In this document: positions 1-7,590 of the stretch, piece after piece
Layout of the letters: each line of letters opens with the position of its first letter
Numbering within the stretch: position 1 is the first letter of the stretch
Virus record (IMG/VR): IMGVR_UViG_3300045947_000104
Location: 1-39,726 of that record
DNA length: 39,726 bases
DNA from: a virus
Strand: one strand, 5' to 3'
The notes under the pieces: generated by a model
Database searches by the model: none
What the model was told of the DNA's origin: nothing
Seen by the model: the letters and a program-made list of their open reading frames with translations, nothing else
Position numbers and translations under genes: made by a program

Positions 1-35
1 GTCGTTTACCTATCGCCCCGAAATTGGAGGGTTTC

Positions 36-479
36 ATGAAGGGTCGGAAGCCGTCGGCGACACGACACGTTACCAGGACTGGGCACGCGCCGATCGTCGA
101 GCCGCCGCCGGTCGTGAACGCGGACATCGGGCGGCCGCCGCGGGACCTGAAGGGGCTCGGTCGCTGGTTCTGGGACGCGTACGTCGAAGAGCGGGCCGCG
201 CACAAGGCGTTGAACAAGCTCGATCGGGTCTCGCTCGTCCTGGCGGCGCGCTGCGTCCAGGCGGCCGGCGAGGGCGAGAAGAGTCAGATGGAGGCCGCGC
301 GCCGCTGGCTCTGCGAGCTATGCGCGACGCCGGCGACGAGAATCAAGATCGCCTATGCACTCAAGCGACAGCAGCCCGCGGGGACGCCGACGCCAACCGC
401 GCCAGCCGTCCAGCCGGCCGCGGTCGGGATCCGGGAGAAGCTCCGGGCTCTCGCGGGCGGGCGCGCAGCGGGCGGCTGA
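36..479 (+). CDS. terS: terminase small subunit, P27-like
   Basis: 147 aa, DNA-recognition subunit of the packaging motor. The N-terminus MKGRKPSATR matches the opening typical of P27-family small terminases. A helical middle (about residues 40-115) is followed by a Pro/Ala-rich linker and a short basic C-terminus. ATG 36 is chosen because a good ribosome binding site (TTGGAGG, 24-30) lies 5 nt upstream. It is the first gene of the window and is followed by the large subunit. The family call rests on the N-terminal pattern and on position, so it is good but not proven. Confidence 0.8.
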   Translation: MKGRKPSATRHVTRTGHAPIVEPPPVVNADIGRPPRDLKGLGRWFWDAYVEERAAHKALNKLDRVSLVLAARCVQAAGEGEKSQMEAARRWLCELCATPATRIKIAYALKRQQPAGTPTPTAPAVQPAAVGIREKLRALAGGRAAGG

Positions 480-2004
480 GGTCGTCTCGTTCTTCGAGTA
501 CTTCCTCTGTCACTCGAAAGGGCAGTGGGCGGGTCGACCGTTTCGGCTCGAGCGGTTCCAGCGCGAGGACATCATCCGGCCGATCTTCGGGTCGCTCCTC
601 CCCGACGGCCGGCGCGCGGTCCGGACGGCGCTCGTCGAGACGCCGCGAAAGAACGGGAAGACGGAGATCGCCGCGGGGATTGCGTTGTATCTGCTCTGCG
701 CGGATGGGGAGCAGGGCGCGGAGGTCTACAGCGGGGCCGCGGATAAGGACCAGGCGCGCCTCGTCTTCGAGGAAGCCAAACGCATGGTACTCAGCTCGCC
801 CGAGCTCGCGCCGCCGCGGCTCCAGGTCTACAAGGACGTGATTTTCGACCCGGAGACGTGGAGCCTGTATCGCGTGCTGTCGGCGGACGCGCTGACGAAA
901 CACGGGCTCAATCCGCACGGGGTCATCTTCGACGAGGTCCACACCCAGAAGACGCGCGAGCTCTGGGACGTGCTGACGACCGCCCAGGGCACGCGGACGC
1001 AGCCGCTCACATTCGCGATTACCACGGCCGGGTATGACCGGACGAGCCTCTGCTTCGAGCTCCATACCTACGGGCAGCGCGTCCGCGCGAACCCGAGCGC
1101 CGACCCGTCCTTCTACTCCGTGCACTACGGGGCGGCCGACGACGCCGACTGGGAAGACCGGCGCGAATGGCGGCGCGCGAACCCGGCCCTCGGGTCGTTC
1201 CTGTCGATGGAGTTCCTCGAGAACGAATACCGGCAGGCGAAGGAGCTCCCGTCGCGTCAGAACGCCTTCCGTCAGCTCTACCTCAATCAATGGGTCCAGC
1301 AGCATACGCGCTGGATCGATATGAAACGGTGGGCGGCGAACGCCGGCGTCCACGGGCGGATCGCCGAGGCGGCCCTGAAGGGGCGGCGGGTCTGGGGCGG
1401 GCTCGACCTGGGATCGGTCTCCGACCTCACGGCGTTGATCTGGGTCGCCGAGTGCGCGGACGGCGCGGTCGATGTCTTCCTGCGCTGCTGGGCGCCGGAG
1501 GCCGTCCTCGAGCGCGACCGGAACCCGCGCAACTATGCGCTCTATCAGCGCTGGCGGGAGGCGGGCTACCTGACGACGACGCCGGGCGACGCGACCGATT
1601 ACGGCGCGGTCCGCGCGCAGGTCCTCCGCGATCGCGAGGTCTTCGACGTCCAGAGCCTCGCGTACGACAAGGCCTTTCAGGCGCAGCAAATCTCGATGGA
1701 GCTCGCGGACGCCGGCGTCGATGTCCTGCCGCTCGGGCAGTCGGCGTATTACCAGGACCCGCAGATCCGCACGTTCGAGCGGCTGCTGCTCGAGGACGGC
1801 GTCCATCACGGCGAGAACCCGATCCTCACCTTCGCCGCGGAGAACGCGGTCGTCCGGAAGGACGGCGAGGGCCGGATGAAACTCGACAAGCAGCGCAGTC
1901 AGGAGAAGGTCGATCCCCTGAGCGCGCTCCTGTTGGCGCTCGACGCCTTCGAGCGGCGCGAGCAGCCGTCGGTCTATGAGACCCGCGGGGTCGAAGTCTT
2001 CTAA
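355..2004 (+). CDS. terL: terminase large subunit
   Basis: 549 aa ATPase/nuclease that pumps and cuts phage DNA. The Walker A-type loop TPRKNGKTE is at about residues 96-104 and Walker B IFDE at 191-194. The coupling motif FAITTAG is near 220-226. A nuclease-type GLDLGS...DLT strand lies near 349-359, and the C-terminus carries KVDPLSALLLALDA, usual in this family. The only standard start upstream of the conserved N-terminal block (EVVSFFEYF, residue 42 on) is ATG 355. It overlaps terS by 125 nt, so the first about 40 residues are less certain than the rest. Confidence 0.95.
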   Translation: MHSSDSSPRGRRRQPRQPSSRPRSGSGRSSGLSRAGAQRAAEVVSFFEYFLCHSKGQWAGRPFRLERFQREDIIRPIFGSLLPDGRRAVRTALVETPRKNGKTEIAAGIALYLLCADGEQGAEVYSGAADKDQARLVFEEAKRMVLSSPELAPPRLQVYKDVIFDPETWSLYRVLSADALTKHGLNPHGVIFDEVHTQKTRELWDVLTTAQGTRTQPLTFAITTAGYDRTSLCFELHTYGQRVRANPSADPSFYSVHYGAADDADWEDRREWRRANPALGSFLSMEFLENEYRQAKELPSRQNAFRQLYLNQWVQQHTRWIDMKRWAANAGVHGRIAEAALKGRRVWGGLDLGSVSDLTALIWVAECADGAVDVFLRCWAPEAVLERDRNPRNYALYQRWREAGYLTTTPGDATDYGAVRAQVLRDREVFDVQSLAYDKAFQAQQISMELADAGVDVLPLGQSAYYQDPQIRTFERLLLEDGVHHGENPILTFAAENAVVRKDGEGRMKLDKQRSQEKVDPLSALLLALDAFERREQPSVYETRGVEVF

Positions 2005-2053
2005 CGTGGCTCGAAAACGCGCGAACCCGCCGCCATCTGACACGAGGGACGCT

Positions 2054-2245
2054 ATGCCCCTATCCGATCGCCTCCTAACGGTCGCCGAAGTCTCAGAGCG
2101 ACTCGCCGTCACGACGAAGACGGTCCGCCGCTGGATCGACGAAGGCCGGCTCGAGGCGCTCAGCGTCGGGCCGACGGAGCGGGTCCGGATCCGTGAGTCG
2201 GACATCGCGCCACGCCGGCGCGGCGATCCGTCCGTCGAATCGTAG
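2054..2245 (+). CDS. small MerR/excisionase-type HTH protein
   Basis: 63 aa. The sequence LLTVAEVSERLAVTTKTVRRWIDEG followed by RLEALSVGPTERVRIRESDI is the helix-turn-helix plus wing pattern of the helix-turn-helix_17/excisionase family. Start ATG 2054 is preceded by GAGGGAC. An in-frame GTG at 2006 just after the terL stop would give a longer form. A DNA-binding protein between terL and portal is not part of the minimal head set. It may take part in packaging or regulation, but its target is unknown. Confidence 0.75.
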   Translation: MPLSDRLLTVAEVSERLAVTTKTVRRWIDEGRLEALSVGPTERVRIRESDIAPRRRGDPSVES

Positions 2246-2280
2246 ACGACCGCGGACAATCGGGCATAGTCGCGGGCCTC

Positions 2281-2305
2281 GCCGCTCTTTACACTGAAGA
2301 GCGGC
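2281..2305 (+). promoter_or_regulatory. hairpin directly before portal start
   Basis: A perfect 9-bp inverted repeat GCCGCTCTT / AAGAGCGGC encloses a 7-nt loop (TACACTG) and ends 3 nt before the portal ATG at 2309. In RNA it would cover the only purine-rich stretch (GAAGAG) that could serve as ribosome binding site. It therefore looks like a translational control hairpin or a processing site. There is no U tract, so a terminator is less likely. Confidence 0.6.
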
Positions 2306-2308
2306 TCC

Positions 2309-4522
2309 ATGGGCGCGTCGCTCACGCTCCGGAAACGCCTCGCCGTCACGGCCGCCGCCGTCCGCGCCATCTGGCGCGGCCCGTGGAGTTCCAGCGACTC
2401 CGAGCTCGCCCGGTATTTCGGCGGCGGGCCCGTGACGGCCGGCGTCTCGGTCTCTCAAGAGACCGCCCTCACGTATGCGGCCGTGTGGCAGGCCGTGACC
2501 CTCATCTCCGGCCAGGTCGCCTCGCTCCCGCTCATCCTCTATAAGCGATTGGACGGAGGCGGGAAGGAACGATTCACCGGTCATCCGCTGTACCGGCTGT
2601 TGCACGACGAGCCAAACCCGGAGATGAGCTCGTTCATCTTCCGGGAGACCTTGCAAGCGCACGTCCTGACCTGGGGGAACGCGTACGCGGAGATCCAGCG
2701 CAACGCCGGCAACGCGCCGGTCGCTCTGTGGCCGATCCCGCCCGACCGCGTCACGCCCGACCGGGACCCGCGGACGAACGCGCTCCTCTATCGCGTCTTC
2801 AATCCAAAGAGCGGCCGCGAGGTCACCATCCCGGCGGCCGACATGCTCCATATCCCGGGGCTCGGGTTCGACGGCGCGGTCGGGTACTCCGTGATTCAGA
2901 AGGCGCGCGAGTCGATCGGCCTCGGGATTGCGGCGGAGCGGTTCGGGGCGGCGTTCTTCGGGAACGGCTCGACCTTCGGCGGGATCCTCACGCATCCGAA
3001 GGCGCTGCAGCCGGACGCCCGCAAGCGTATCAGGGAGTCCGTCGAGCAGCAGCACGCGGGACCCGCGCGCGCGCATAAATTCATGCTCTTAGAAGAGGGC
3101 CTGAGTTATACGAAGATCGGGGTCCCGCCGCAGGACGCGCAATTTCTGCAGACGCGGCAGTTTCAAGTCGAAGAGATCGCCCGCTGGTTCAACCTGCCGC
3201 CGCACAAGTTGAAGCATCTCGAGCGGTCCACAAACAACAACATTGAGCATCAAAATTTGGAGTACTACATCGACTGTCTCCGGACGTGGCTCGTCCGATG
3301 GGAGCAGGAGATCCGGCGGAAGCTCATCGCGCCGGCCGAGCGGAAGATCCAATTCGCGGAGTTCCTCGTCGATGCGCTGCTGCGCGGCGACACGGCAAGC
3401 CGGTATGCGGCCTATGCGGTCGGGCGTCAATGGGGCTGGCTGTCGCCGGATGACGTGCGCGAGCGCGAGAACATGAACCCGCTCCCCGGCGGCGCCGGGG
3501 AGATCTATCTCGTGCCATCGAACATGATGGACGCCTCCCGCGTGAAGGATCTCCCCGTGCCAGGGACGGCGCCGGCTCCCGCGCCCGCGGCGGAGCCGGC
3601 GCCCGAGCCTGACGACCCGGCCGACGAGGACGAGCGCGCGCGGCTGCGCGCCGAACGGGACATGGCGGTCGAGACCGCCTTCGGGTTCCAGGCGCGCGTC
3701 GCCGAGCTCCACGAAGCGACGGAGGCCGCGACCGCGCAGGCGGCCGCGAGCGAGGTCCGCGCCGCCGAGGCGGAGGGCCGCGCGACCGCGGCGGGCGCCC
3801 GCGCCGAGGACGAGACGCGCCGATGGGCGGACGCCTCGAGCGAACGGGACGCGCTCCGCGCGACCCTCGAGCGGCTCGTCGCCGAGGCGGAGGCGAGCGG
3901 GGCCGCGCAGCGCGCCGAGCTCGCGCAGCAGCTCGCCGAGGCGGAGCGCCGCGCGACGACCCTTGAGGCCGACCACGCAGCCGCCCAGGAGGCCGCCGCG
4001 CAGGCGACCGCGCAGCGCGAGGCGCTCGCGCAGGCGGCCGACCAGGCGCGAACCCGCGCGCAGGAGCTCGAGCAGGCGCTCGCCGCGGCGCGCGGGGCGT
4101 TGCAGACGACCGCGGCGAGCCAAGTGCACGCCCGACACGCGCTGTATCTCGACGTCATGCGGCGCGCCATCGAGCGCGAGGCGGACCGGCTCACGTCCGC
4201 CCAGGCGAGCCGGGAGAAGGTCCGGGCCGCGGCGGAGTCGCTCTATGCCCGGCACGGCGCCTTGGTTCGGGATCATCTCCTGCCGGCCGTCCGGGTCCAT
4301 CTCGCGGCGATCCGGTCGGACGCTGACCCGCTCCGGCTCGCGGAAGAGGTCGCCGCGCAGCACGTCGAGGCGTCCCGTCAGGACGTGGCGACCGTCCTCG
4401 AGGAGGAAGACTTCCATCCGGAGCTCGCGCGCATGCTTCGACGCTGGCGCGAGGAGCGCGTCGCGGACGTGCCGAACCGGTTCACGCAAGCGGAGCTCGA
4501 CTATGCCACTCGCGCAGCCTGA
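2309..4522 (+). CDS. HK97-type portal protein with long coiled-coil C-terminal extension
   Basis: 737 aa. Residues about 30-400 show the phage portal family pattern, including VSVSQETALTYAAVWQAVTL, HPLYRLLHDEPN, LQAHVLTWGNAYAEI and ARWFNLPPHKL. Residues about 410-440 are a Pro/Ala/Asp linker. Residues about 440-620 are an Ala/Glu/Arg-rich heptad-like coiled coil, followed by a helical domain to the end. HK97-type portals usually stop near 400-450 residues, so about 300 residues are extra. The portal forms the dodecameric ring at the head vertex. The extension could act in scaffolding, internal core formation or ejection, which is inference. The gene overlaps the protease by 20 nt. Confidence 0.93.
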   Translation: MGASLTLRKRLAVTAAAVRAIWRGPWSSSDSELARYFGGGPVTAGVSVSQETALTYAAVWQAVTLISGQVASLPLILYKRLDGGGKERFTGHPLYRLLHDEPNPEMSSFIFRETLQAHVLTWGNAYAEIQRNAGNAPVALWPIPPDRVTPDRDPRTNALLYRVFNPKSGREVTIPAADMLHIPGLGFDGAVGYSVIQKARESIGLGIAAERFGAAFFGNGSTFGGILTHPKALQPDARKRIRESVEQQHAGPARAHKFMLLEEGLSYTKIGVPPQDAQFLQTRQFQVEEIARWFNLPPHKLKHLERSTNNNIEHQNLEYYIDCLRTWLVRWEQEIRRKLIAPAERKIQFAEFLVDALLRGDTASRYAAYAVGRQWGWLSPDDVRERENMNPLPGGAGEIYLVPSNMMDASRVKDLPVPGTAPAPAPAAEPAPEPDDPADEDERARLRAERDMAVETAFGFQARVAELHEATEAATAQAAASEVRAAEAEGRATAAGARAEDETRRWADASSERDALRATLERLVAEAEASGAAQRAELAQQLAEAERRATTLEADHAAAQEAAAQATAQREALAQAADQARTRAQELEQALAAARGALQTTAASQVHARHALYLDVMRRAIEREADRLTSAQASREKVRAAAESLYARHGALVRDHLLPAVRVHLAAIRSDADPLRLAEEVAAQHVEASRQDVATVLEEEDFHPELARMLRRWREERVADVPNRFTQAELDYATRAA

Positions 4523-5087
4523 CGCCTTCGAGCGTCGCATGTCCGGCGAGGTCCGGGTCGATCTCTCGGCCGACAGGAAGATCCGCGGGACGGCGATCGT
4601 CTTCAATCGCCTGTCCGCGGACCTCGGCGGGTTCCGTGAGATCATCAAACCGGCCGCGGTCGATCGGACGCTCGACGAGAACGGCGACGTCCGGGCGCTC
4701 TGGAACCACGACACCGGGATCGTCCTTGGACGCACGCGCGCGGGGACGCTGACGCTCCGGCGCCGGCGCGACGGGCTCGAGGCGACGATCGACCCGCCCT
4801 CGTGGGCCGCGGACAAGCTCGAAAGCATCCAGCGGGGCGACGTGAGCGGAATGTCGTTCCGGTTCCGGGTTCTGAAGGACGCCTGGGACTTCTCCGATGA
4901 GGAGAACATCATTCGGGAGGTTCACGACATGACCTTCGATGAGGTCTCGATCGTGACCTTCCCGGCGTATCCGCAGACGGACGTCACGGTCGCGCAGCGC
5001 GCGCTCGCCGCGCATCGCGAGGAGCGGCGCGCGTTGCGGGTCGCCTTCCTCGAGAAGCTGCACCGGACGCGGGTTGCCACGTTCTAA
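4503..5087 (+). CDS. HK97-family prohead protease
   Basis: 194 aa serine protease that matures the capsid. The fold signature runs from IRGTAIVFNRLS through LWNHD (His69), then GDVSGMSF (Ser118 likely catalytic, Ser115 the alternative), then EVSIVTFPAYPQTDV near the C-terminus. The start ATG 4503 lies inside the end of the portal gene, a common coupling. It is placed between portal and capsid as in HK97-like genomes. The capsid protein carries a coiled N-terminal delta-like domain that this enzyme should remove. Confidence 0.92.
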   Translation: MPLAQPDAFERRMSGEVRVDLSADRKIRGTAIVFNRLSADLGGFREIIKPAAVDRTLDENGDVRALWNHDTGIVLGRTRAGTLTLRRRRDGLEATIDPPSWAADKLESIQRGDVSGMSFRFRVLKDAWDFSDEENIIREVHDMTFDEVSIVTFPAYPQTDVTVAQRALAAHREERRALRVAFLEKLHRTRVATF

Positions 5088-5102
5088 AACACAAGAGGGA
5101 CC

Positions 5103-5276
5103 ATGACCCCCGAGGCACTGCAGACCATCGAAAATCGCCGGAACAAGTTCGACGTCCCGGAGCTCGTCGCCGAGATCCGCCGGCTCTGGGCCGAGCGCGA
5201 CGCGAAGGCGACGGCGGGGCCGAAACCGGCGAAGAAGGGCGCGGCGGCGCCGGCCGCTGGCGGCGACGCCGATTGA
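5103..5276 (+). CDS. small hypothetical head-region protein
   Basis: 57 aa with a clear ribosome binding site (AAGAGGG) before ATG 5103. The first about 33 residues are helical and acidic/basic. The C-terminus is Lys/Ala/Gly-rich and low in complexity (KPAKKGAAAPAAGG). No family is recognised. The stop codon overlaps the -35 element of the capsid promoter candidate. Codon choice is strongly GC-ended like its neighbours, which supports a real gene. Confidence 0.65.
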   Translation: MTPEALQTIENRRNKFDVPELVAEIRRLWAERDAKATAGPKPAKKGAAAPAAGGDAD

Positions 5277-5302
5277 CGGCGACTGGCGGACTCTGCTAGG
5301 GT
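5273..5302 (+). promoter_or_regulatory. sigma70-like promoter upstream of the capsid gene
   Basis: TTGACG (5273-5278), an 18-nt spacer and TAGGGT (5297-5302). The -35 matches 5 of 6 consensus bases, and the -10 keeps the key T, A and final T. Predicted transcription start is near 5309, giving a leader of about 178 nt before the capsid ATG. The same TTGACG -35 is used by the early promoter at 31097. Support is by consensus only. Confidence 0.5.
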
Positions 5303-5308
5303 CTGAAT

Positions 5309-5452
5309 CAACGACAGACGCCGGCGACGCGCGACGGGGGAGCCCGGGCGCCCGCGCGGCGACATCAAGCGAGCCAGCCTCAGAGGGGGCGAGGCCCGCT
5401 GGCGAAACAGGACATCTGATTTCGCCGGTGGACCTCGCCCCCGTTGTGTTTT
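5309..5452 (+). ncRNA. structured leader / small RNA before capsid gene
   Basis: The capsid leader holds a very long hairpin at 5385-5442. GGGGGCGAGG pairs with CCTCGCCCCC, then after one C-A mismatch CCGCTGGCGAAA pairs with TTTCGCCGGTGG. That is 22 pairs including two G-U, and CAG/CTG can pair at the tip. The stem is followed by a T-rich stretch GTTGTGTTTT (5443-5452), as in an intrinsic terminator. A GC-rich upstream part (5318-5362) can also fold. This could be a small RNA of about 140 nt, an attenuator, or a stabilising 5' leader for capsid mRNA. No known RNA family is recognised. Confidence 0.55.
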
Positions 5453-5486
5453 CGGCGCCATCCCCCGGCGAGCCGAGGACACACCC

Positions 5487-6872
5487 ATGACCCTCCAGGA
5501 ATTGCGCGACGAACGCCGGCGGCTCGCCGAGCAGGCAAACGAAGTGCTTCGGACGGCGCGCGCGGAAAACCGCGACGTCACGGCCGAGGAGGACGCCCGA
5601 TTCGAGGCGATCCACGCGGACATCGAGAAGTTGCGCAGGCGGATCGAGCGCGAGGAGCGTCAGGAAGCGGTCGATTCCAGCCTCGCCGAGACGACCCGCC
5701 GCACGGAGCCGAACCAGCCGGGCGAGACCCGCGCCGGCGGCGAGACGCGCGTCACGCGCCCGGACATCGACCCAAACCTCGACGGCCTGCGCTCGTGGCT
5801 CATGGCCGGGTGTGGGGGCAGCCAGGGCCCGTCGCCCGAGCTGCGGGGCAACGCCGAGCGGTCCGGGGTCAATCTCGACTCGAAGTACTTCACGCTGAGG
5901 CTCCCGCGGTCGCCCCTCCGCAAGCTGGGCGAAGAGGGGATCGCCGAGTGGCGCGCCGCGAACGGGATCGCGCCGCCGCAGACCCGCGCCGCGCTCGGCG
6001 TCGGCTCGGGCTCGATCGGCGGGTTCACCGTCAAGGACGAGATGATGCGCTCGCTCGAGGTCTCGCTCCTAGCCTTCGGCGGGATGCGCCAGGCCGCGAC
6101 CGTCATCCGGACGGAGAGCGGCGCCGACCTGCCCTGGCCGACCATGAACGACACCGGCAACAAGGGTCGGATCATCGGTGAGAATTCGGCGCACACGAAC
6201 ACGGACATCGCGTTCGGGCAGGTCGTCTATCAGGCCTTCAAGTACTCCAGCGACTACGTCCTCGTGTCGTGGGAGTTCCTGCAGGACTCGACGATTAACG
6301 CCGCCGAGACCATCGGGAAGGCGCTCGGCGAACGCATCGGCCGGATCACGAACGACCATTTTACGACGGGCGACGCCTCCTCGAAGCCGAACGGGATCGT
6401 CACCGCAGCCGGCGCCGGCGTGACGGCGACCTCGCTCACGACGACGACGACCTACTCGTTCCTGATGGACCTGGTTCACTCCGTGGACCCGAGGTATCGG
6501 GTGAGCGGGCGGTTCATGCTGTCGGATGCCGCGCTCAAGATGGTCCGGAAGATCCTCATCCCGCAGTACTCCGGCGACACGGCCGGCGCGCCGCTCTGGC
6601 AGCCGTCGCTCGTGGCCGGCGTGCCGGACCAGCTCCTCGGCTACGGGTACGTCGTGAATCAGTCGATGACGGCGCCGGCGACGGCGGTCCGCTCGATCAT
6701 CTTCGGCGACCTGTCGAAGTACATGATCCGCGACGTCCGCGACGTGACGCTCGTCCGCGCCGAGGAGCGGTTCGTCGAGCTCGGACAGGTCGCGTTTCTC
6801 GCGTGGAGCCGCCACGACGGCGACCTCCTCGACGCGGGGACGGACCCGGTCAAGGCGCACATCCAGGGCTAA
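5487..6872 (+). CDS. HK97-fold major capsid protein
   Basis: 461 aa. Residues 1-70 form a charged coiled coil (MTLQELRDERRRLAEQANEV...) like the HK97 delta domain, which acts as internal scaffold and is removed by the protease. From about residue 165 the shell domain begins: GSIGGFTVKDEMMRSLEV, ADLPWPTMNDTGNKGRIIGE, VSWEFLQDS, NDHFTTGDASSKPNGI and FMLSDAALKMVRKI. These are phage_capsid family motifs in the right order. The start follows GAGCCGAGGACACACCC. Its own promoter candidate and leader RNA fit a protein needed in hundreds of copies. Confidence 0.95.
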   Translation: MTLQELRDERRRLAEQANEVLRTARAENRDVTAEEDARFEAIHADIEKLRRRIEREERQEAVDSSLAETTRRTEPNQPGETRAGGETRVTRPDIDPNLDGLRSWLMAGCGGSQGPSPELRGNAERSGVNLDSKYFTLRLPRSPLRKLGEEGIAEWRAANGIAPPQTRAALGVGSGSIGGFTVKDEMMRSLEVSLLAFGGMRQAATVIRTESGADLPWPTMNDTGNKGRIIGENSAHTNTDIAFGQVVYQAFKYSSDYVLVSWEFLQDSTINAAETIGKALGERIGRITNDHFTTGDASSKPNGIVTAAGAGVTATSLTTTTTYSFLMDLVHSVDPRYRVSGRFMLSDAALKMVRKILIPQYSGDTAGAPLWQPSLVAGVPDQLLGYGYVVNQSMTAPATAVRSIIFGDLSKYMIRDVRDVTLVRAEERFVELGQVAFLAWSRHDGDLLDAGTDPVKAHIQG

Positions 6873-6894
6873 GCCGCACTGACGCAGCAGGGCA

Positions 6895-6921
6895 GACGCG
6901 CGGGCTCATAACCCACGCGTC
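6895..6921 (+). promoter_or_regulatory. hairpin with tRNA-Met-like anticodon loop after capsid gene
   Basis: GACGCG (6895-6900) pairs with CGCGTC (6916-6921). Inside, GGG pairs with CCC around the 7-nt loop CTCATAA, with one C-A mismatch. It lies in the 70-nt gap between the capsid gene and the next structural gene. The core CGGGCTCATAACCC is identical to the anticodon arm of initiator tRNA. No T-arm or acceptor follows, so it is not a tRNA. It may be a processing or stability hairpin. Confidence 0.5.
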
Positions 6922-6942
6922 AGACCCGCCGGGAGCATTACT

Positions 6943-7359
6943 ATGGATTTCCTGATCGAAAGCTGCAAGGTTACGACCGTGGCGGCCGTGGCGGCGGGCA
7001 CGTCCACGATCACCGGGACCGCCCTCGACATGGCGGGGTTCGATGGCGCCCTTTTCATCGTGCGACTCGGCACGCCCGCCGTAAACAACAACCTCAAGAT
7101 CACGCAGTGCGACACGTCGGGCGGGTCGTACGCGGACCTCGAGGGGACGCTCGTCGGCAATCACGCGACCGATACGCCGCTCATCGTGGACATCAAGCGG
7201 CCGCGCGAGCAGTTCCTCAAGTACGTCGTGACACGCGCGACATCGAGCTCGATCGATATCGTGGCGATCGTGCAGTACCGCGCGCGGACGCGCCCGACGA
7301 CGCAGCCGTCCGGGACGCAGGCCGAGAAGTACAGCTGGCCGCCGGAGGGCACGGCGTAA
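6943..7359 (+). CDS. putative head decoration/stabilisation protein
   Basis: 138 aa. It is beta-rich, with many Thr/Val strands (VTTVAAVAAGTSTITGTALDMAGFDGALFIVRLG...), and has no signal peptide or membrane segment. The start ATG 6943 follows CCGGGAG. The position directly after the capsid gene is where decoration or head-stabilising proteins usually lie, and that is the main basis for the call. It shares composition with small phage proteins of unknown function. It is followed 12 nt later by a 70-aa gene. Confidence 0.5.
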   Translation: MDFLIESCKVTTVAAVAAGTSTITGTALDMAGFDGALFIVRLGTPAVNNNLKITQCDTSGGSYADLEGTLVGNHATDTPLIVDIKRPREQFLKYVVTRATSSSIDIVAIVQYRARTRPTTQPSGTQAEKYSWPPEGTA

Positions 7360-7371
7360 ACGGGGGAGCCG

Positions 7372-7584
7372 ATGCGGATCCGGATCCTGCAGGTCATCGA
7401 GGCGACGCCGGGGTTCCCGCTCCGGCCGGGCCGGGTCATCGAGGCGGAGCGGCTCTCCGCGGAGATGAAGGCCTGGGTCAAGGACGGCCGCGCCGAGCTC
7501 GTTCGCGAGGAGGGCGGCGGCGAGCTCGCCGTCGCCGCCGGCGGCGAGCGGGCCGTCACGCAGCGCGGCGGCGCGAAGGACTGA
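7372..7584 (+). CDS. small hypothetical structural-region protein
   Basis: 70 aa with ribosome binding site GGGGGAG before ATG 7372. The N-terminus (MRIRILQVIEATPGFPLRPGRVIEAERLSAEMKAWVKDGRAEL) has the compact beta/helix pattern of small phage proteins in which a short beta element is followed by a helix ending in an 'AWVKDGRAEL' segment. A Gly/Ala-rich tail follows. It may be a head-tail adaptor accessory. No function can be assigned with confidence. Confidence 0.6.
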   Translation: MRIRILQVIEATPGFPLRPGRVIEAERLSAEMKAWVKDGRAELVREEGGGELAVAAGGERAVTQRGGAKD

Positions 7585-7590
7585 GCGGTC

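Noticed and set aside
361-2370. Long minus-strand open frame (669 aa) opposite the terminase genes
   Set aside because: It mirrors terL codons in a GC-rich genome, has low-complexity Arg/Val/Leu composition and no family motif. TerL on the plus strand has clear motifs.
6870-6942. Full tRNA-Met gene after the capsid gene
   Set aside because: Only the D/anticodon part is similar. No T-arm, acceptor pairing or CCA can be formed.
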